64,000 nucleotides of DNA from Brenneria salicis ATCC 15712 = DSM 30166 (GTDB taxonomy: Bacteria; Pseudomonadota; Gammaproteobacteria; Enterobacterales; Enterobacteriaceae). The stretch lies in NCBI RefSeq assembly GCF_003315515.1, contig NZ_QNRY01000001.1, forward strand, positions 186,001 to 250,000, written 5' to 3'. Position 1 is the first letter of the stretch, and every line of letters begins with the position of its first letter. The translations under genes were made by a program, and so were the position numbers. Below are positions 42,587-52,763 of this stretch, in pieces. Below the pieces are notes generated by a model. The model did not search any database and was not told the origin of the DNA. It was given only the letters and a program-made list of their open reading frames with translations.

Positions 42587-44071
42587 ATGTTTAGTGGTGT
42601 CATCAATCTGTTCAGCCAACGTAATTCGCGTTTTCTGCTATTGCTTGGCTTCGCCTCCGGTTTACCGCTGGCGCTCACTTCCGGCACGCTGCAAGCCTGG
42701 ATGACCGTGGAAAATGTGGATTTGAAGACCATCGGTTTTTTCTCCCTGGTCGGTCAAGCCTATGTATTCAAATTCCTCTGGTCGCCGGTGATGGATCGTT
42801 ATACGCCGCCATTTCTGGGACGCCGACGCGGATGGCTGCTGCTGTGCCAACTGTTGCTTATAGTCGCCATTGTCTGTATGGGGTTGATGAATCCCGCCCG
42901 CGATCTGTGGTTGCTGGCGGCGCTGGCGGTCATGGTCGCCTTCTTTTCAGCCTCGCAGGACATTGTTTTCGACGCTTATAAAACGGACCTGCTGGCGCCG
43001 CAAGAACGCGGCGCCGGGGCCGCCACATCGGTGCTCGGCTATCGTCTGGCGATGCTGGTTTCCGGCGGTCTGGCGTTATGGATTGCCGACAGGTTGTTAG
43101 GCTGGCAGGCAACCTACTGGCTTATGGCCGGATTAATGCTGATGGGCGTGATCTCGACGCTGTTGGCGCCGGAACCGAATAATACCCAGCCGGCGCCGCG
43201 CTCCCTGGAACAGGCGATCGTCGCCCCGTTGCGCGACTTTTTCGCACGTAACAACGCCTGGCTCATTCTGCTGCTGATTGTGCTGTATAAACTCGGCGAC
43301 GCCTTTGCCATCAGCCTGACCACCACGTTTCTGATCCGCGGCGCCGGTTTTAACGCCGGCGACGTCGGTTTGGTCAATAAAACGCTGGGGCTATTCGCCA
43401 CTATTGTCGGCGCCTTATACGGCGGCTTGCTGATGCAGCGCCTGAAACTGTTCAGCGCCTTAATGCTGTTCGGCATCCTTCAGGCGGTATCCAACGCGGG
43501 ATACTGGCTGCTGGCAATAACCGATAAGAACCTATTCACCATGGGCAGCGCCGTGTTTCTGGAAAATCTGTGCGGCGGGATGGGAACCGCCGCTTTTGTG
43601 GCATTATTGATGACGCTGTGCAATAAATCATTTTCCGCCACTCAATTCGCCCTGCTTTCCGCCCTTTCCGCCGTGGGACGCGTATATGTAGGCCCGATAG
43701 CGGGTTGGTTTGTCGAATCCTATGGTTGGGCGTGGTTCTATCTCTTCTCGATTATTGCCGCGCTGCCCGGCCTTTTCCTGCTGCTGATATGCCGCAATAC
43801 GCTGGACTACACGCAGAAAACCGATAGTTTCCAGCTACGCAGCGCTTTTCCTTATTGCTACAAGGCGGCGCTGCGCGTGCTCGCTATCGGGTCAATCCTG
43901 CTGGGATTGTGGTTGATGCTGTTAATCACTAATGCATTGGGATGGACGTCGCAGGCGCGGATGGCGGAGTATTTACTGAGCGCCGGTGGCGGGCTGGCGC
44001 TGCTTGGCATTCTGTCAGGCAGTCTGTTGGACTATCTCGCGCTGCGATCCCCCTTCGCGGATAAGCGGTGA
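42587..44071 (+). CDS. ampG: Muropeptide permease AmpG
   Basis: A 494-residue MFS permease that imports GlcNAc-anhydro-MurNAc peptides for cell-wall recycling; those muropeptides are the inducing signals for AmpR-controlled beta-lactamases. Fourteen hydrophobic segments are visible. FASGLPLALTSGTLQAWM, the loop-2 motif DRYTPPFLGRRRGWLL and SASQDIVFDAYKTDLL are AmpG signatures. AAGGAAAGGA precedes the ATG. Confidence 0.97.
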   Translation: MFSGVINLFSQRNSRFLLLLGFASGLPLALTSGTLQAWMTVENVDLKTIGFFSLVGQAYVFKFLWSPVMDRYTPPFLGRRRGWLLLCQLLLIVAIVCMGLMNPARDLWLLAALAVMVAFFSASQDIVFDAYKTDLLAPQERGAGAATSVLGYRLAMLVSGGLALWIADRLLGWQATYWLMAGLMLMGVISTLLAPEPNNTQPAPRSLEQAIVAPLRDFFARNNAWLILLLIVLYKLGDAFAISLTTTFLIRGAGFNAGDVGLVNKTLGLFATIVGALYGGLLMQRLKLFSALMLFGILQAVSNAGYWLLAITDKNLFTMGSAVFLENLCGGMGTAAFVALLMTLCNKSFSATQFALLSALSAVGRVYVGPIAGWFVESYGWAWFYLFSIIAALPGLFLLLICRNTLDYTQKTDSFQLRSAFPYCYKAALRVLAIGSILLGLWLMLLITNALGWTSQARMAEYLLSAGGGLALLGILSGSLLDYLALRSPFADKR

Positions 44072-44492
44072 ACGCAGGTTATGCAGATAAGTGGATAACA
44101 AGTCGAATCCGCACTTTTATCCACTTATTAAATTAAGTTTTTCTTCATAATCGGACGAAAAAAAATTTTTTACCCTGCGAAGAATATTTTTTTGCACTAC
44201 TCTGCTTTATGGCGCATAAGCGTTTCACAGCGGAAAATACCAGCGAACAGAAAATAATCTCGCATACAGTGGTAATTTTTTATTATCCATCCATACTTTT
44301 TATCAGCGTGTCGGCTTAATCCTCTGTTTTTTATAATCATTTTTATTTTCATGTTACCGTTGTGATAATAAGGGCAAAAAACAGCAACAACAGGCTGACA
44401 TACTCTTAATCATGTTTACAGTACAGTAACCTTCCCGTAAAATGCCCGCTCGCGTGAAATGACAATAGAGCCCTTGCTATTGAGGTCGCTAG
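44072..44492. other. 421-bp intergenic region upstream of cyoABCDE
   Basis: AT-rich region that should carry the cyo promoter, which in E. coli is repressed by ArcA, Fnr and Fur under low oxygen or iron status. Several AT-rich stretches could hold such sites, but none is clear enough to mark. No gene or RNA was recognised. Confidence 0.5.
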
Positions 44493-45455
44493 ATGAGACT
44501 CAGGAAATACAATAGAATTTTTGGGATGTTGTCTTTATTTGCCTCCGCTATTTTGCTCAGCGGTTGCGATATGGCACTGATGAACCCCAAAGGACAGGTC
44601 GGGTTAGAGCAACGATCGTTGATACTGACGGCCCTTGGGCTGATGTTGATCGTCGTCATCCCCGTCATCATTATGACGATTGCCTTTGCCTGGAAGTTCC
44701 GTGCTTCCAACGACAAGGCGAATTACACACCAAACTGGTCACACTCCAACAAGATAGAAGCGGTTGTCTGGACCGTGCCCATCATCATTATCGTTATCCT
44801 CGGCGTCATTACCTGGAAAACAACCCATGCGCTTGATCCTTACAAGCCGTTGGAATCCGACGTCAAGCCGATTAACGTCGAAGTCATTTCGCTCGACTGG
44901 AAATGGCTGTTTGTTTACCCGGATCTGGGCATCGCCAGCGTTAATGAACTCGCTTTCCCAGCCAACACGCCAGTGGCGTTCAAAATCACTTCTGACTCGG
45001 TAATGAACTCGTTCTTCATTCCTCGTCTTGGCGGACAGATTTACGCTATGGCCGGTATGCAGACCAAGTTACACCTGATTGCCAATGAGCCGGGAAAATA
45101 TGACGGTATTTCCGGGGGGTATAGCGGAAGAGGCTTCTCCGGCATGAAATTTACCGCCATTGCTACGCCAAGCCAGCAGGAATTCGACCAGTGGGTTGCC
45201 AACATCCGTGCGTCTTCCAAGACACTTAACAGCATGGATGAATTCAACAAACTGGCTCAGCCGAGTGAATATCATCCCGTGGAATACTTCTCCAGTGTTC
45301 AACCGGATTTGTTCAGGAATATTATTATCAAATTCACAGGCAACGGCATGATCATGCAACATCATAGTGAAGGCATGAAGCAAGACCAAAACATGCAGCA
45401 CAATGAGAGTATAAACATGAGCGAGCATAGCTCGCACCAAGGAGCCGAGGGATAA
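44493..45455 (+). CDS. cyoA: Cytochrome bo3 ubiquinol oxidase subunit II
   Basis: A 320-residue lipoprotein subunit II. Lipobox LSGC (Cys at residue 25), two transmembrane helices (about 42-70 and 90-110), then a periplasmic cupredoxin-like domain that has lost the CuA ligands, as expected of a quinol oxidase ([10 protein letters not shown], then [21 protein letters not shown]). The C-terminal tail (about 290-320) is rich in His and Met, which might bind copper. First of the five-gene cyo operon; cyoB follows after 4 bases. Confidence 0.97.
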   Translation: MRLRKYNRIFGMLSLFASAILLSGCDMALMNPKGQVGLEQRSLILTALGLMLIVVIPVIIMTIAFAWKFRASNDKANYTPNWSHSNKIEAVVWTVPIIIIVILGVITWKTTHALDPYKPLESDVKPINVEVISLDWKWLFVYPDLGIASVNELAFPANTPVAFKITSDSVMNSFFIPRLGGQIYAMAGMQTKLHLIANEPGKYDGISGGYSGRGFSGMKFTAIATPSQQEFDQWVANIRASSKTLNSMDEFNKLAQPSEYHPVEYFSSVQPDLFRNIIIKFTGNGMIMQHHSEGMKQDQNMQHNESINMSEHSSHQGAEG

Positions 45456-45459
45456 TACG

Positions 45460-47451
45460 ATGTTCGGAAAACTTACACTCGATGCGGTTCCGTATCATGA
45501 ACCCATCATCATGGTCACCGTGGCGGCGATCATTGTCGGCGGCCTGGCGCTGCTGGCGGCAATAACCTATTTCGGCAAGTGGAAATGGTTATGGTCTGAA
45601 TGGTTCACCTCCGTGGATCACAAGAAAATCGGCATCATGTATATCATCGTCGCGTTGGTGATGATGGTGCGTGGTTTTGCCGATGCCATCATGATGCGCG
45701 GTCAACAGGCGCTTGCCTCGGCCGGACAAGAAGGCTTCCTTAACGCCCACCACTACGATCAAATCTTTACCGCCCACGGCGTTATCATGATTTTCTTCGT
45801 AGCAACGCCGTTTGTGGTGGGTTTGATGAACCTGGCGGTGCCGTTGCAAATCGGCGCGCGCGACGTAGCCTTCCCGTTCCTGAACTCCCTGAGTTTCTGG
45901 CTGTTTGTGGCTGGCGTGGTTCTGATCAACGTCTCGCTGGGCGTGGGTGAGTTTGCTCAGACCGGCTGGGTGGCTTATCCGCCGCTTTCCGGTAAGGAGT
46001 ACAGTCCCGGCGTCGGGGTCGATTACTGGATATGGAGCTTACAGATATCCGGTCTGGGCACCACGCTGACGGGGGTCAACTTCTTCTCCACGATTATGAA
46101 AATGCGCGCGCCTGGCATGACGCTGATGAAAATGCCGGTCTTTACCTGGACTGCATTGTGCACCAACGTGCTGATTATTGCCGCGTTCCCGATCCTGACG
46201 GTGACGATTGCGCTGTTGACGCTTGACCGTTACCTCGGCACCCATTTCTTTACCAATGATATGGGCGGCAACATGATGATGTACATCAACCTGATATGGG
46301 CCTGGGGTCACCCTGAGGTTTATATTCTGGTGTTGCCGGTATTTGGTATCTATTCGGAAGTGGTCGCCACCTTCTGTAAGAAACGGCTGTTTGGCTACAC
46401 TTCCCTGGTGTGGGCGACGATCGCGATTACCGTTCTGTCGTTCGTGGTTTGGCTGCACCACTTCTTTACCATGGGCTCCGGGGCGAACGTAAACGCTTTC
46501 TTTGGGATCGCCACCATGATTATTTCAATCCCGACCGGGGTTAAAATTTTCAACTGGCTGTTCACCATGTATCAGGGGCGCATTCAGTTACATTCCACCA
46601 TGCTGTGGACCATTGGTTTCATCATCACCTTCTCCATCGGTGGGATGACCGGCGTGTTGTTGGCGGTTCCCGGCGCTAACTTCGTGCTGCATAACAGCCT
46701 GTTCCTGATTGCTCACTTCCACAACGTGATCATCGGCGGCGTGGTGTTCGGATGCTTTGCCGGTATCACTTACTGGTTCCCGAAAGCGTTTGGCTTCACT
46801 CTGAACGAAACCTGGGGCAAGCGTGCGTTCTGGTTCTGGATCATCGGTTTCTTTGTGGCCTTTATGCCGCTGTACGCGCTGGGTTTCATGGGCATGACTC
46901 GTCGTCTGAGCCAACAAATCAACCCGGAATTCCATCCGTTGCTCTTGGTGGCCTCGATGGGCGCCGCGCTGATTGCCCTAGGGATTCTGTGCCAGGTCAT
47001 TCAGTTCTATGTCAGTATCCGCGATCGTCATCAGAACCGCGAGCTGACGGGCGATCCTTGGGGTGGCCGTACACTGGAGTGGTCAACCTCCTCTCCGGCG
47101 CCATTCTATAACTTCGCCACCGTACCGCACGTTGATGATCGCGATGCCTTCTGGGATGCCAAAGAGAAAGGCGAAGCCTACAAGAAACCTGCTGGTTATG
47201 AAGAAATCCACATGCCGAAAAACACCGGCGCCGGTGTGATTATCTCCGCATTCAGTCTGGTGTTCGGTTTTGCCATGATCTGGCACATCTGGTGGATGGC
47301 GATCATCGGGTTTGCCGGCATGATTGTGACCTGGATTGTGCACAGCTTTAATCAGGATGTTGATTACTACGTCCCGGTTAAAGAAATTGAACAAATTGAG
47401 AATCAGAATTTTGATCAACTCAGCAAAGCAGGTCTGAAAAATGTCAACTGA
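45460..47451 (+). CDS. cyoB: Cytochrome bo3 ubiquinol oxidase subunit I
   Basis: A 663-residue haem-copper oxidase catalytic subunit that oxidises ubiquinol, reduces O2 to water and pumps protons. Low-spin haem and CuB ligands are visible: [10 protein letters not shown], the His-Pro-Glu-Val-Tyr [12 protein letters not shown] (CuB His and cross-linked Tyr), [10 protein letters not shown] (two CuB His) and [13 protein letters not shown] (haem His pair). Fifteen helices. Overlaps cyoC by 11 bases. Confidence 0.98.
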   Translation: MFGKLTLDAVPYHEPIIMVTVAAIIVGGLALLAAITYFGKWKWLWSEWFTSVDHKKIGIMYIIVALVMMVRGFADAIMMRGQQALASAGQEGFLNAHHYDQIFTAHGVIMIFFVATPFVVGLMNLAVPLQIGARDVAFPFLNSLSFWLFVAGVVLINVSLGVGEFAQTGWVAYPPLSGKEYSPGVGVDYWIWSLQISGLGTTLTGVNFFSTIMKMRAPGMTLMKMPVFTWTALCTNVLIIAAFPILTVTIALLTLDRYLGTHFFTNDMGGNMMMYINLIWAWGHPEVYILVLPVFGIYSEVVATFCKKRLFGYTSLVWATIAITVLSFVVWLHHFFTMGSGANVNAFFGIATMIISIPTGVKIFNWLFTMYQGRIQLHSTMLWTIGFIITFSIGGMTGVLLAVPGANFVLHNSLFLIAHFHNVIIGGVVFGCFAGITYWFPKAFGFTLNETWGKRAFWFWIIGFFVAFMPLYALGFMGMTRRLSQQINPEFHPLLLVASMGAALIALGILCQVIQFYVSIRDRHQNRELTGDPWGGRTLEWSTSSPAPFYNFATVPHVDDRDAFWDAKEKGEAYKKPAGYEEIHMPKNTGAGVIISAFSLVFGFAMIWHIWWMAIIGFAGMIVTWIVHSFNQDVDYYVPVKEIEQIENQNFDQLSKAGLKNVN

Positions 47452-48052
47452 AACTCTGACTAACCAAAACGCCCATGCCGAGCATGGGCACCATGACGCA
47501 GGCGACACCAAGGTATTCGGCTTCTGGATCTACCTGATGAGCGACTGCATCCTGTTTGCGTCTTTGTTCGCAACCTATGCGGTGTTGGTTAACGGAACGG
47601 CGGGCGGACCGGCAGGCAAGGACATTTTCGACCTGTCCTTTGTGCTGGTGGAAACGTTCTTCCTGCTGTTCAGCAGTATTACCTACGGCATGGCGATGAT
47701 CGCCATGAACAAGGGCAACAAATCTCAGGTCAATACCTGGTTGGGTCTGACCTTCCTGTTCGGTCTGGCGTTCATCGCGATGGAAATCTATGAATTCCAT
47801 CACCTGATCGCCGAAGGCTACGGCCCGGATCGCAGCGCTTTCCTGTCCGCCTTCTTTGCCTTGGTCGGTACGCACGGCATCCACGTTACCGCTGGTCTGA
47901 TCTGGCTGGTCATCATGATGATTCTGGTAGCCAAACGTGGCCTGACCGCCGTTAACAGAACCCGTCTGATGTGTCTGAGCCTGTTCTGGCACTTCCTTGA
48001 CGTGGTCTGGATTTGTGTCTTCACCGTTGTTTATCTGATGGGGGCGATGTAA
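47441..48052 (+). CDS. cyoC: Cytochrome bo3 ubiquinol oxidase subunit III
   Basis: A 203-residue subunit III with five transmembrane helices. A His-rich N terminus ([13 protein letters not shown]) precedes [24 protein letters not shown]. The conserved Glu in [13 protein letters not shown] and the EIYEFHHLI segment are present. It starts inside the cyoB 3' end and shares one base with cyoD (TAATG). Confidence 0.97.
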   Translation: MSTETLTNQNAHAEHGHHDAGDTKVFGFWIYLMSDCILFASLFATYAVLVNGTAGGPAGKDIFDLSFVLVETFFLLFSSITYGMAMIAMNKGNKSQVNTWLGLTFLFGLAFIAMEIYEFHHLIAEGYGPDRSAFLSAFFALVGTHGIHVTAGLIWLVIMMILVAKRGLTAVNRTRLMCLSLFWHFLDVVWICVFTVVYLMGAM

Positions 48053-48384
48053 TGATTCCTTCAACAACCGATCATGCAGGCGCCAGCCACGGTAGCGTAA
48101 AATCCTATCTGATTGGCTTTGTTCTGTCCGTTATTCTGACCGTCATCCCTTTCGGCCTGGTAATGGCTGGTTCAGCTTCACCAGGCGTTATCCTGCTCAC
48201 GGTTCTGGGATGCGCGGTTATTCAGATAGTGGTGCACCTGGTGTACTTCCTGCATCTGAATACCTCGTCGGAACAACAGTGGAATGTGGTAGCCCTGGCG
48301 TTTACCGTCCTGATTATCGCAATTGTCGTGGTGGGCTCCATCTGGATTATGATGAATGCGCACCAGAACATGATGCTCCAGTAA
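48052..48384 (+). CDS. cyoD: Cytochrome bo3 ubiquinol oxidase subunit IV
   Basis: A 110-residue subunit IV with three transmembrane helices, needed for assembly of the CuB centre in subunit I. The ATG at 48052 overlaps the cyoC stop and gives [23 protein letters not shown]; the open frame extends 13 codons upstream inside cyo[15 protein letters not shown] is the family signature. Confidence 0.96.
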   Translation: MIPSTTDHAGASHGSVKSYLIGFVLSVILTVIPFGLVMAGSASPGVILLTVLGCAVIQIVVHLVYFLHLNTSSEQQWNVVALAFTVLIIAIVVVGSIWIMMNAHQNMMLQ

Positions 48385-48398
48385 CCGAGCCGTAAAAG

Positions 48399-49289
48399 AT
48401 GATTAAGCAATACCTGCAAGTCACTAAACCAGGAATTATTTTCGGTAATCTAATTTCTGTAATCGGCGGATTTCTCCTTGCTGCCCAAGGCAGCATTGAT
48501 TATCCCCTGTTTCTCGCCACCCTCGTTGGGGTATCGCTGGTTGTTGCGTCTGGTTGCGTGTTTAACAACGTCATTGACCGCGATATCGACAAAAAAATGG
48601 AGAGAACCAGAAATCGTGTTCTGGTTAAGGGACTTATTTCACTGAAGGTAACGCTGGTTTACGCTTCATTGTTGGGTATTGCAGGCTTCACGCTGCTGTA
48701 CACCGCGGCCAACCCGCTGGCCATGTGGCTGGCGGTAATGGGATTTGTGGTTTATGTCGGTGTTTATAGTCTGTATATGAAGCGTCATTCTGTTTACGGC
48801 ACGCTGATTGGCAGTCTGTCAGGCGCCGCGCCGCCGGTTATCGGTTATTGCGCCGTCAGTAACCAGTTCGATGCGGGCGCCCTGATCCTGTTGCTGATTT
48901 TCAGCCTGTGGCAAATGCCCCACTCCTACGCGATTGCCATTTTCCGCTTCAAGGATTATCAGGCCGCCAATATCCCGGTTTTACCGGTGGTGAAAGGGAT
49001 TTCTGTGGCGAAAAATCATATTACGCTCTATATCCTGGCGTTTATGATTGCCACGTTGATGCTGTCTCTGGGCGGCTATGCGGGTTATAAATATCTTGTT
49101 GTCGCCGCCGCCGTCAGCGTATGGTGGCTGGGAATGGCATTGTCTGGCTATAAAAATGCCAATGATGATCGGATCTGGGCCAAAAAACTGTTTGTGTTTT
49201 CCATTGTCGCCATCACCTCGCTGAGTGTGATGATGTCCGTTGATTCCATCGCGCCAGCACAGGAAGCATTGCTGACCTATTTGCGCTAA
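48399..49289 (+). CDS. cyoE: Protohaem IX farnesyltransferase (haem O synthase)
   Basis: A 296-residue UbiA-type membrane prenyltransferase that converts haem b to haem o for the bo3 oxidase. The first Asp-rich motif, [15 protein letters not shown], is complete, and the second loop carries [29 protein letters not shown]. About nine helices. Last gene of cyoABCDE, followed by a strong terminator. Confidence 0.97.
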   Translation: MIKQYLQVTKPGIIFGNLISVIGGFLLAAQGSIDYPLFLATLVGVSLVVASGCVFNNVIDRDIDKKMERTRNRVLVKGLISLKVTLVYASLLGIAGFTLLYTAANPLAMWLAVMGFVVYVGVYSLYMKRHSVYGTLIGSLSGAAPPVIGYCAVSNQFDAGALILLLIFSLWQMPHSYAIAIFRFKDYQAANIPVLPVVKGISVAKNHITLYILAFMIATLMLSLGGYAGYKYLVVAAAVSVWWLGMALSGYKNANDDRIWAKKLFVFSIVAITSLSVMMSVDSIAPAQEALLTYLR

Positions 49290-49318
49290 CAGACATTGCC
49301 TTTACGATCTTCATGCTG

Positions 49319-49346
49319 AAAACAGGCGGCCCACCGCCTGTTTTTT
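49319..49346 (+). terminator. Factor-independent terminator of cyoABCDE
   Basis: ACAGGCGG (49322-49329), a short loop, CCGCCTGT and a run of six or more T, 32 bases after cyoE. Confidence 0.9.
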
Positions 49347-49380
49347 ATTGCGGGCTATCCCTGCCCGCCCCCCTTCGGGC

Positions 49381-49420
49381 CGCCGCAAGCGGCGTTAAAA
49401 ATCGCTCCCGGCGATTTTTT
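49381..49420 (+). repeat. Double-hairpin element downstream of cyoE (copy 2 of 3)
   Basis: CGCCGC-AA-GCGGCG (49381-49394) is followed by TTAAA and an AAATCGC-TCCCG-GCGATTT hairpin ending in six T (to 49420). The second hairpin is the exact reverse complement of the one after yajR; the first matches the small hairpin after htpG. As read here it is a good second terminator after cyo, just before the effector gene's promoter. Confidence 0.7.
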
Positions 49421-49487
49421 ATTTCTGTGCACATTTTCCCGCCTTGCTATATCACCTAACTAAGCGATAGCCGATCATCTGCTGTCG

Positions 49488-49515
49488 GGAACTTATTTTA
49501 CGCCGGGGCCACTCA
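49488..49515 (+). promoter_or_regulatory. Probable hrp box (HrpL-dependent promoter) of the 49570 gene
   Basis: GGAACT (49488-49493), 15 bases, then CCACTCA (49509-49515). This fits the HrpL consensus GGAACC-N15/16-CCACNNA with a T for the last C of the -35 element, a common variant. It ends 54 bases before the ATG of the next gene, and no other match occurs in the window's intergenic regions that I could find by eye. Confidence 0.75.
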
Positions 49516-49569
49516 GAGAAAATAAGCGTGGCCCTTTGCTACGTGTAAGGAAAACAACGGAGAGAATTA

Positions 49570-50334
49570 ATGAAAGGCATTTCAACTTATCAAGACTCAG
49601 GACGCTTCGAAGAAATATCATTAGCCTCTTCAAGTTATGTTTCGACATTATATAACAATATACTTGATAAGCCTGACTTTAAAGCTGGCTTAACCGAGCA
49701 TGCGCACCTATCGGCAAAATTTGAATCTGAAGCCAAATGCAGCATATTGGAAGGATTTGGCTATATAGCAAAACACGTCAATCCACATAAAACATGGAAA
49801 ATATTGACTAATCTTACGACTTTTATGAAGGATGGTAATTTTTCCTTTAATCGTAATTGTATTTATTGCAGTAAAGCGGTTGATTTGAATATCTATGCGA
49901 TGGTTAGCAATAATTACAATACATTCTATGTAGCAGATAAAGCAGAGTCGGGAAAACTGGACGAGGACATCGCTATGATGCAACAGCATGCCGTTACCTC
50001 GCAATCAGCTGTTTCCACATTACTTTTCTCCAATATTAAACAGGGAGAAAGGGCCATCATCGCCGTACCATTAAAAAACAGAAACTTTAGCCACTGTATG
50101 AATTTCGTACACCACAGCGGCGGCGGTATTGTCATCGATGGGCAACAGAATAAATTGTATAACTTTAATATCGAAGCAGATAAAAAAAAATTTGACTCAC
50201 TCTATGGTGTCGAATCCAGTGTCATAAAAGCAGCGCGAATATATATAACGGGGAAAGCGCCAGAAATGAATAATCAAGCCTGGGAAATGGTTAAGTACCC
50301 TCATTCTCTGGAATCTGACTGGAAGAAATTGTAA
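49570..50334 (+). CDS. Candidate type III effector with papain-like (Tox-PL type) cysteine hydrolase fold
   Basis: A 254-residue protein I do not recognise by name. The first 35 residues are Ser/Thr-rich (eight Ser) with no signal peptide, as in type III effectors. The C-terminal half has the order of a papain-like toxin or deamidase: NRNCIYCSKAVD (Cys97), then SHCMNFV (His175), then IVIDGQQNK (Asp190); the His-Asp spacing of 15 equals that of OspI and AvrPphB as I recall them. GGAGAG lies 5 bases before the ATG and an hrp box 54 bases upstream. The gene is clearly AT-richer than its neighbours and interrupts the E. coli-like cyoE-yajR order, so transfer is likely. Target and activity (protease or Gln deamidase) are unknown. 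Confidence 0.75.
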   Translation: MKGISTYQDSGRFEEISLASSSYVSTLYNNILDKPDFKAGLTEHAHLSAKFESEAKCSILEGFGYIAKHVNPHKTWKILTNLTTFMKDGNFSFNRNCIYCSKAVDLNIYAMVSNNYNTFYVADKAESGKLDEDIAMMQQHAVTSQSAVSTLLFSNIKQGERAIIAVPLKNRNFSHCMNFVHHSGGGIVIDGQQNKLYNFNIEADKKKFDSLYGVESSVIKAARIYITGKAPEMNNQAWEMVKYPHSLESDWKKL

Positions 50335-50586
50335 AAGAAACGCCATCCAGTCGACCCGACCATCGCCAACCCGATGATGTTCTAACCAATATTCGTCGTC
50401 TTAATCGCCGCTGAATAAGTCGCAAATGGTTTGCGCCAGCCCCTGCAAGACTATAACCCGCCATTCTAATGCCGTTGGCCGGATAATGAAGCCAATAGAC
50501 TCGCCAATTGAACGATGAAAGGGATATCGTTTACGGCGTGCCGAATAAAGAACTAGAATAGCGCCGACAGTTTTCCAGAGGTATGA

Positions 50587-51951
50587 ATGAACGATAACAA
50601 GATGACGTCAGGCGAGTTGCGCGCCACATGGGGTTTGGGAACGGTATTTTCGCTACGCATGCTCGGCATGTTTATGGTGCTGCCGGTTCTGACCACCTAT
50701 GGCATGGCGCTGCAAGGCGCCAGTGAAGCGCTTATCGGTATCGCGATCGGCATCTATGGTCTGATGCAGGCGGTGTTTCAGATCCCGTTCGGGCTGTTGT
50801 CGGATCGGGTGGGCAGAAAACCGTTAATCGTCGGGGGATTGCTGATTTTCGCGCTGGGCAGCATTATTGCCGCCCTCAGTGATTCAATCTGGGGGATTAT
50901 TCTTGGTCGGGCTTTGCAGGGGTCGGGCGCGATTTCGGCGGCTGTCATGGCCTTGCTTTCCGATCTGACTCGCGAACAGAACCGCACCAAAGCCATGGCG
51001 TTTATAGGCGTCAGCTTTGGCGTCACCTTCGCCATCGCCATGGTTGTCGGCCCTATCGTCACCCATGCATTTGGCTTGCAGGCGCTTTTCTGGGGTATCG
51101 CGGTGCTGGCTCTGCTGGGGATCGTCATCACGCTCACCATGATCCCCGCAGCGCCGGCGCATATCCTCAATCGGGAATCGGCCATTGTTCAGGGCGGTTT
51201 TCATAAGGTGATGGCTAATAGCCGGTTGCTAAAACTGAACTTCGGCATTATGTGTTTGCATACCTTGCTGATGTCCAGTTTCGTTGCCCTGCCACGGGTG
51301 CTTGAACAAGCAGGCTTGCCCGCGCAGGATCACTGGAAAGTCTATCTGGTTACCATGCTGATCTCATTCGCCGGGGTCGTGCCGTTTATCATTTATGCCG
51401 AATTAAAACGGCGGATGAAGCAGGTTTTTGTCGGTTGCATCGTCGTCCTTATCGCGGCTGAATTGGTGTTATGGCAGGCGGGAAGCCATCTCTGGCAGAT
51501 TATTTTTGGGGTGCAGTTGTTCTTTCTGGCCTTCAATGTGATGGAGGCTCTGCTGCCCTCACTCATCAGCAAAGAATCCCCTGCGGGCTATAAAGGTACG
51601 GCGATGGGCGTCTACTCGACCACGCAATTTCTTGGCGTTGCGCTAGGCGGCAGTCTGGGTGGAGGAATTTTCGAACTGTACGGGGCGTCTTGGGTATTTA
51701 TCGCGGGTGCCGTGATTGCCGCCATCTGGCTACTGATCGGATTTACCATGCAGGAACCGCCCTACCTGAGCAGCCTCAGAATTACGCTTTCCGATCTGGC
51801 ATTAAGAGATCGCGGACTTGAGCAGAAAATGCGTACTCAACCGGGCGTGGCCGAAGTGGTCATCGTACCTGATGAGTACAGCGCTTACGTCAAAATCGAC
51901 AATAAAAAAACCAGCAGAAAACAACTGGAACAACTGGTCAACCCGTTATAA
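50587..51951 (+). CDS. yajR: MFS transporter YajR with C-terminal YAM domain
   Basis: A 454-residue inner-membrane MFS protein with 12 helices (about 1-390), the motif-A loop GLLSDRVGRKPLIVGG, and a cytoplasmic ferredoxin-like YAM domain (about 395-454: GLEQKMRTQPGVAEVVIVPDE...). A proton-driven efflux role is proposed; the substrate is unknown. The ATG at 50587 has AGAGG upstream; an overlapping ATG four bases earlier reads only MNER before a stop. The 252 bases before it are AT/GC mixed with no gene I could support. Confidence 0.95.
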   Translation: MNDNKMTSGELRATWGLGTVFSLRMLGMFMVLPVLTTYGMALQGASEALIGIAIGIYGLMQAVFQIPFGLLSDRVGRKPLIVGGLLIFALGSIIAALSDSIWGIILGRALQGSGAISAAVMALLSDLTREQNRTKAMAFIGVSFGVTFAIAMVVGPIVTHAFGLQALFWGIAVLALLGIVITLTMIPAAPAHILNRESAIVQGGFHKVMANSRLLKLNFGIMCLHTLLMSSFVALPRVLEQAGLPAQDHWKVYLVTMLISFAGVVPFIIYAELKRRMKQVFVGCIVVLIAAELVLWQAGSHLWQIIFGVQLFFLAFNVMEALLPSLISKESPAGYKGTAMGVYSTTQFLGVALGGSLGGGIFELYGASWVFIAGAVIAAIWLLIGFTMQEPPYLSSLRITLSDLALRDRGLEQKMRTQPGVAEVVIVPDEYSAYVKIDNKKTSRKQLEQLVNPL

Positions 51952-51989
51952 AAAATCGCCGGGAGCGATTTTTAACGTTGCAAAGCAAC
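51950..51989 (+). repeat. Double-hairpin element/terminator at the yajR 3' end (copy 3 of 3)
   Basis: AAAATCGC-CGGGA-GCGATTTTT starts within the yajR stop codon and ends in a T-run, then AACG and a small GTTGC-AAA-GCAAC hairpin (51977-51989). The first hairpin and TTAACG are identical, in reverse orientation, to the element at 49381-49420, so two inverted copies bracket the effector gene plus yajR. Confidence 0.75.
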
Positions 51990-52037
51990 AGCCTTCAGTA
52001 AATCAAACAGGCCAGCTTACGCTGACCTCAAAATCAG

Positions 52038-52529
52038 TTAATCGCGAAAATTGGTGAACTGGAACGGCTGGCCAAGATCGGCGCCGCGTACCAACGCCAT
52101 TGCGCCTTGCAAATCGTCACGAGATTTCCCCGTCACGCGGATCTGTTCACCCTGAATCTGCGCCTGCACTTTCAGCTTGCTGTCTTTAATCAGTTTCACA
52201 ATCTTTTTCGCCAGCGAGCTTTCAATGCCCTGCTTCAGTTTCGCCTCAACGCTGTAGGTTTTCCCACTATGATCCATTTCTTCAGGCACTTCCAGCGATC
52301 CGCCTTCAATGCCGCGCTTCATCAGCTTCTCACGCAAGATATCGATCAATTGCTGCACCTGAAAATCCGACTCGCTGGCTGCCTTGATACTCTGTGATTT
52401 TTCATTCAGTTCAAAGCTGGCCGGAACATTTCGGAAATCCCAACGGGTGCTGAGCTCTCGTGTCGCATTTTCCACCGCATTGCGGACTTCCTGCATATCA
52501 ATTTCCGAAACAATATCGAAAGATGGCAT
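52038..52529 (-). CDS. yajQ: YajQ-family nucleotide-binding protein
   Basis: A 163-residue cytoplasmic protein of two ferredoxin-like domains (UPF0234). [22 protein letters not shown] and the C-terminal [12 protein letters not shown] are signatures. Homologues bind cyclic di-GMP in Xanthomonas, Pseudomonas and Stenotrophomonas and control virulence genes, and the family also binds tRNA or nucleotides. Convergent with yajR. Confidence 0.96.
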   Translation of the reverse strand: MPSFDIVSEIDMQEVRNAVENATRELSTRWDFRNVPASFELNEKSQSIKAASESDFQVQQLIDILREKLMKRGIEGGSLEVPEEMDHSGKTYSVEAKLKQGIESSLAKKIVKLIKDSKLKVQAQIQGEQIRVTGKSRDDLQGAMALVRGADLGQPFQFTNFRD

Positions 52530-52763
52530 AATTGTTCTCCTGACAAGTTTGATCCGGCGAGCATAATAACCGCTCTGTTGTTACAAACAAAATGCATAAA
52601 CAAAATGTATAAATAAAATGCGCACCGCGATCAGATTTATTGCGCTCAGATTTTACTCTGTTACCCTGATTTGCCCGTAGCCTCTGATATTGGAAAACGC
52701 ACCGTGTGCGCATGACCGGCATGAGAACGACCGTTCCCGTATCAATTACAAAGGGAGAGTCCA

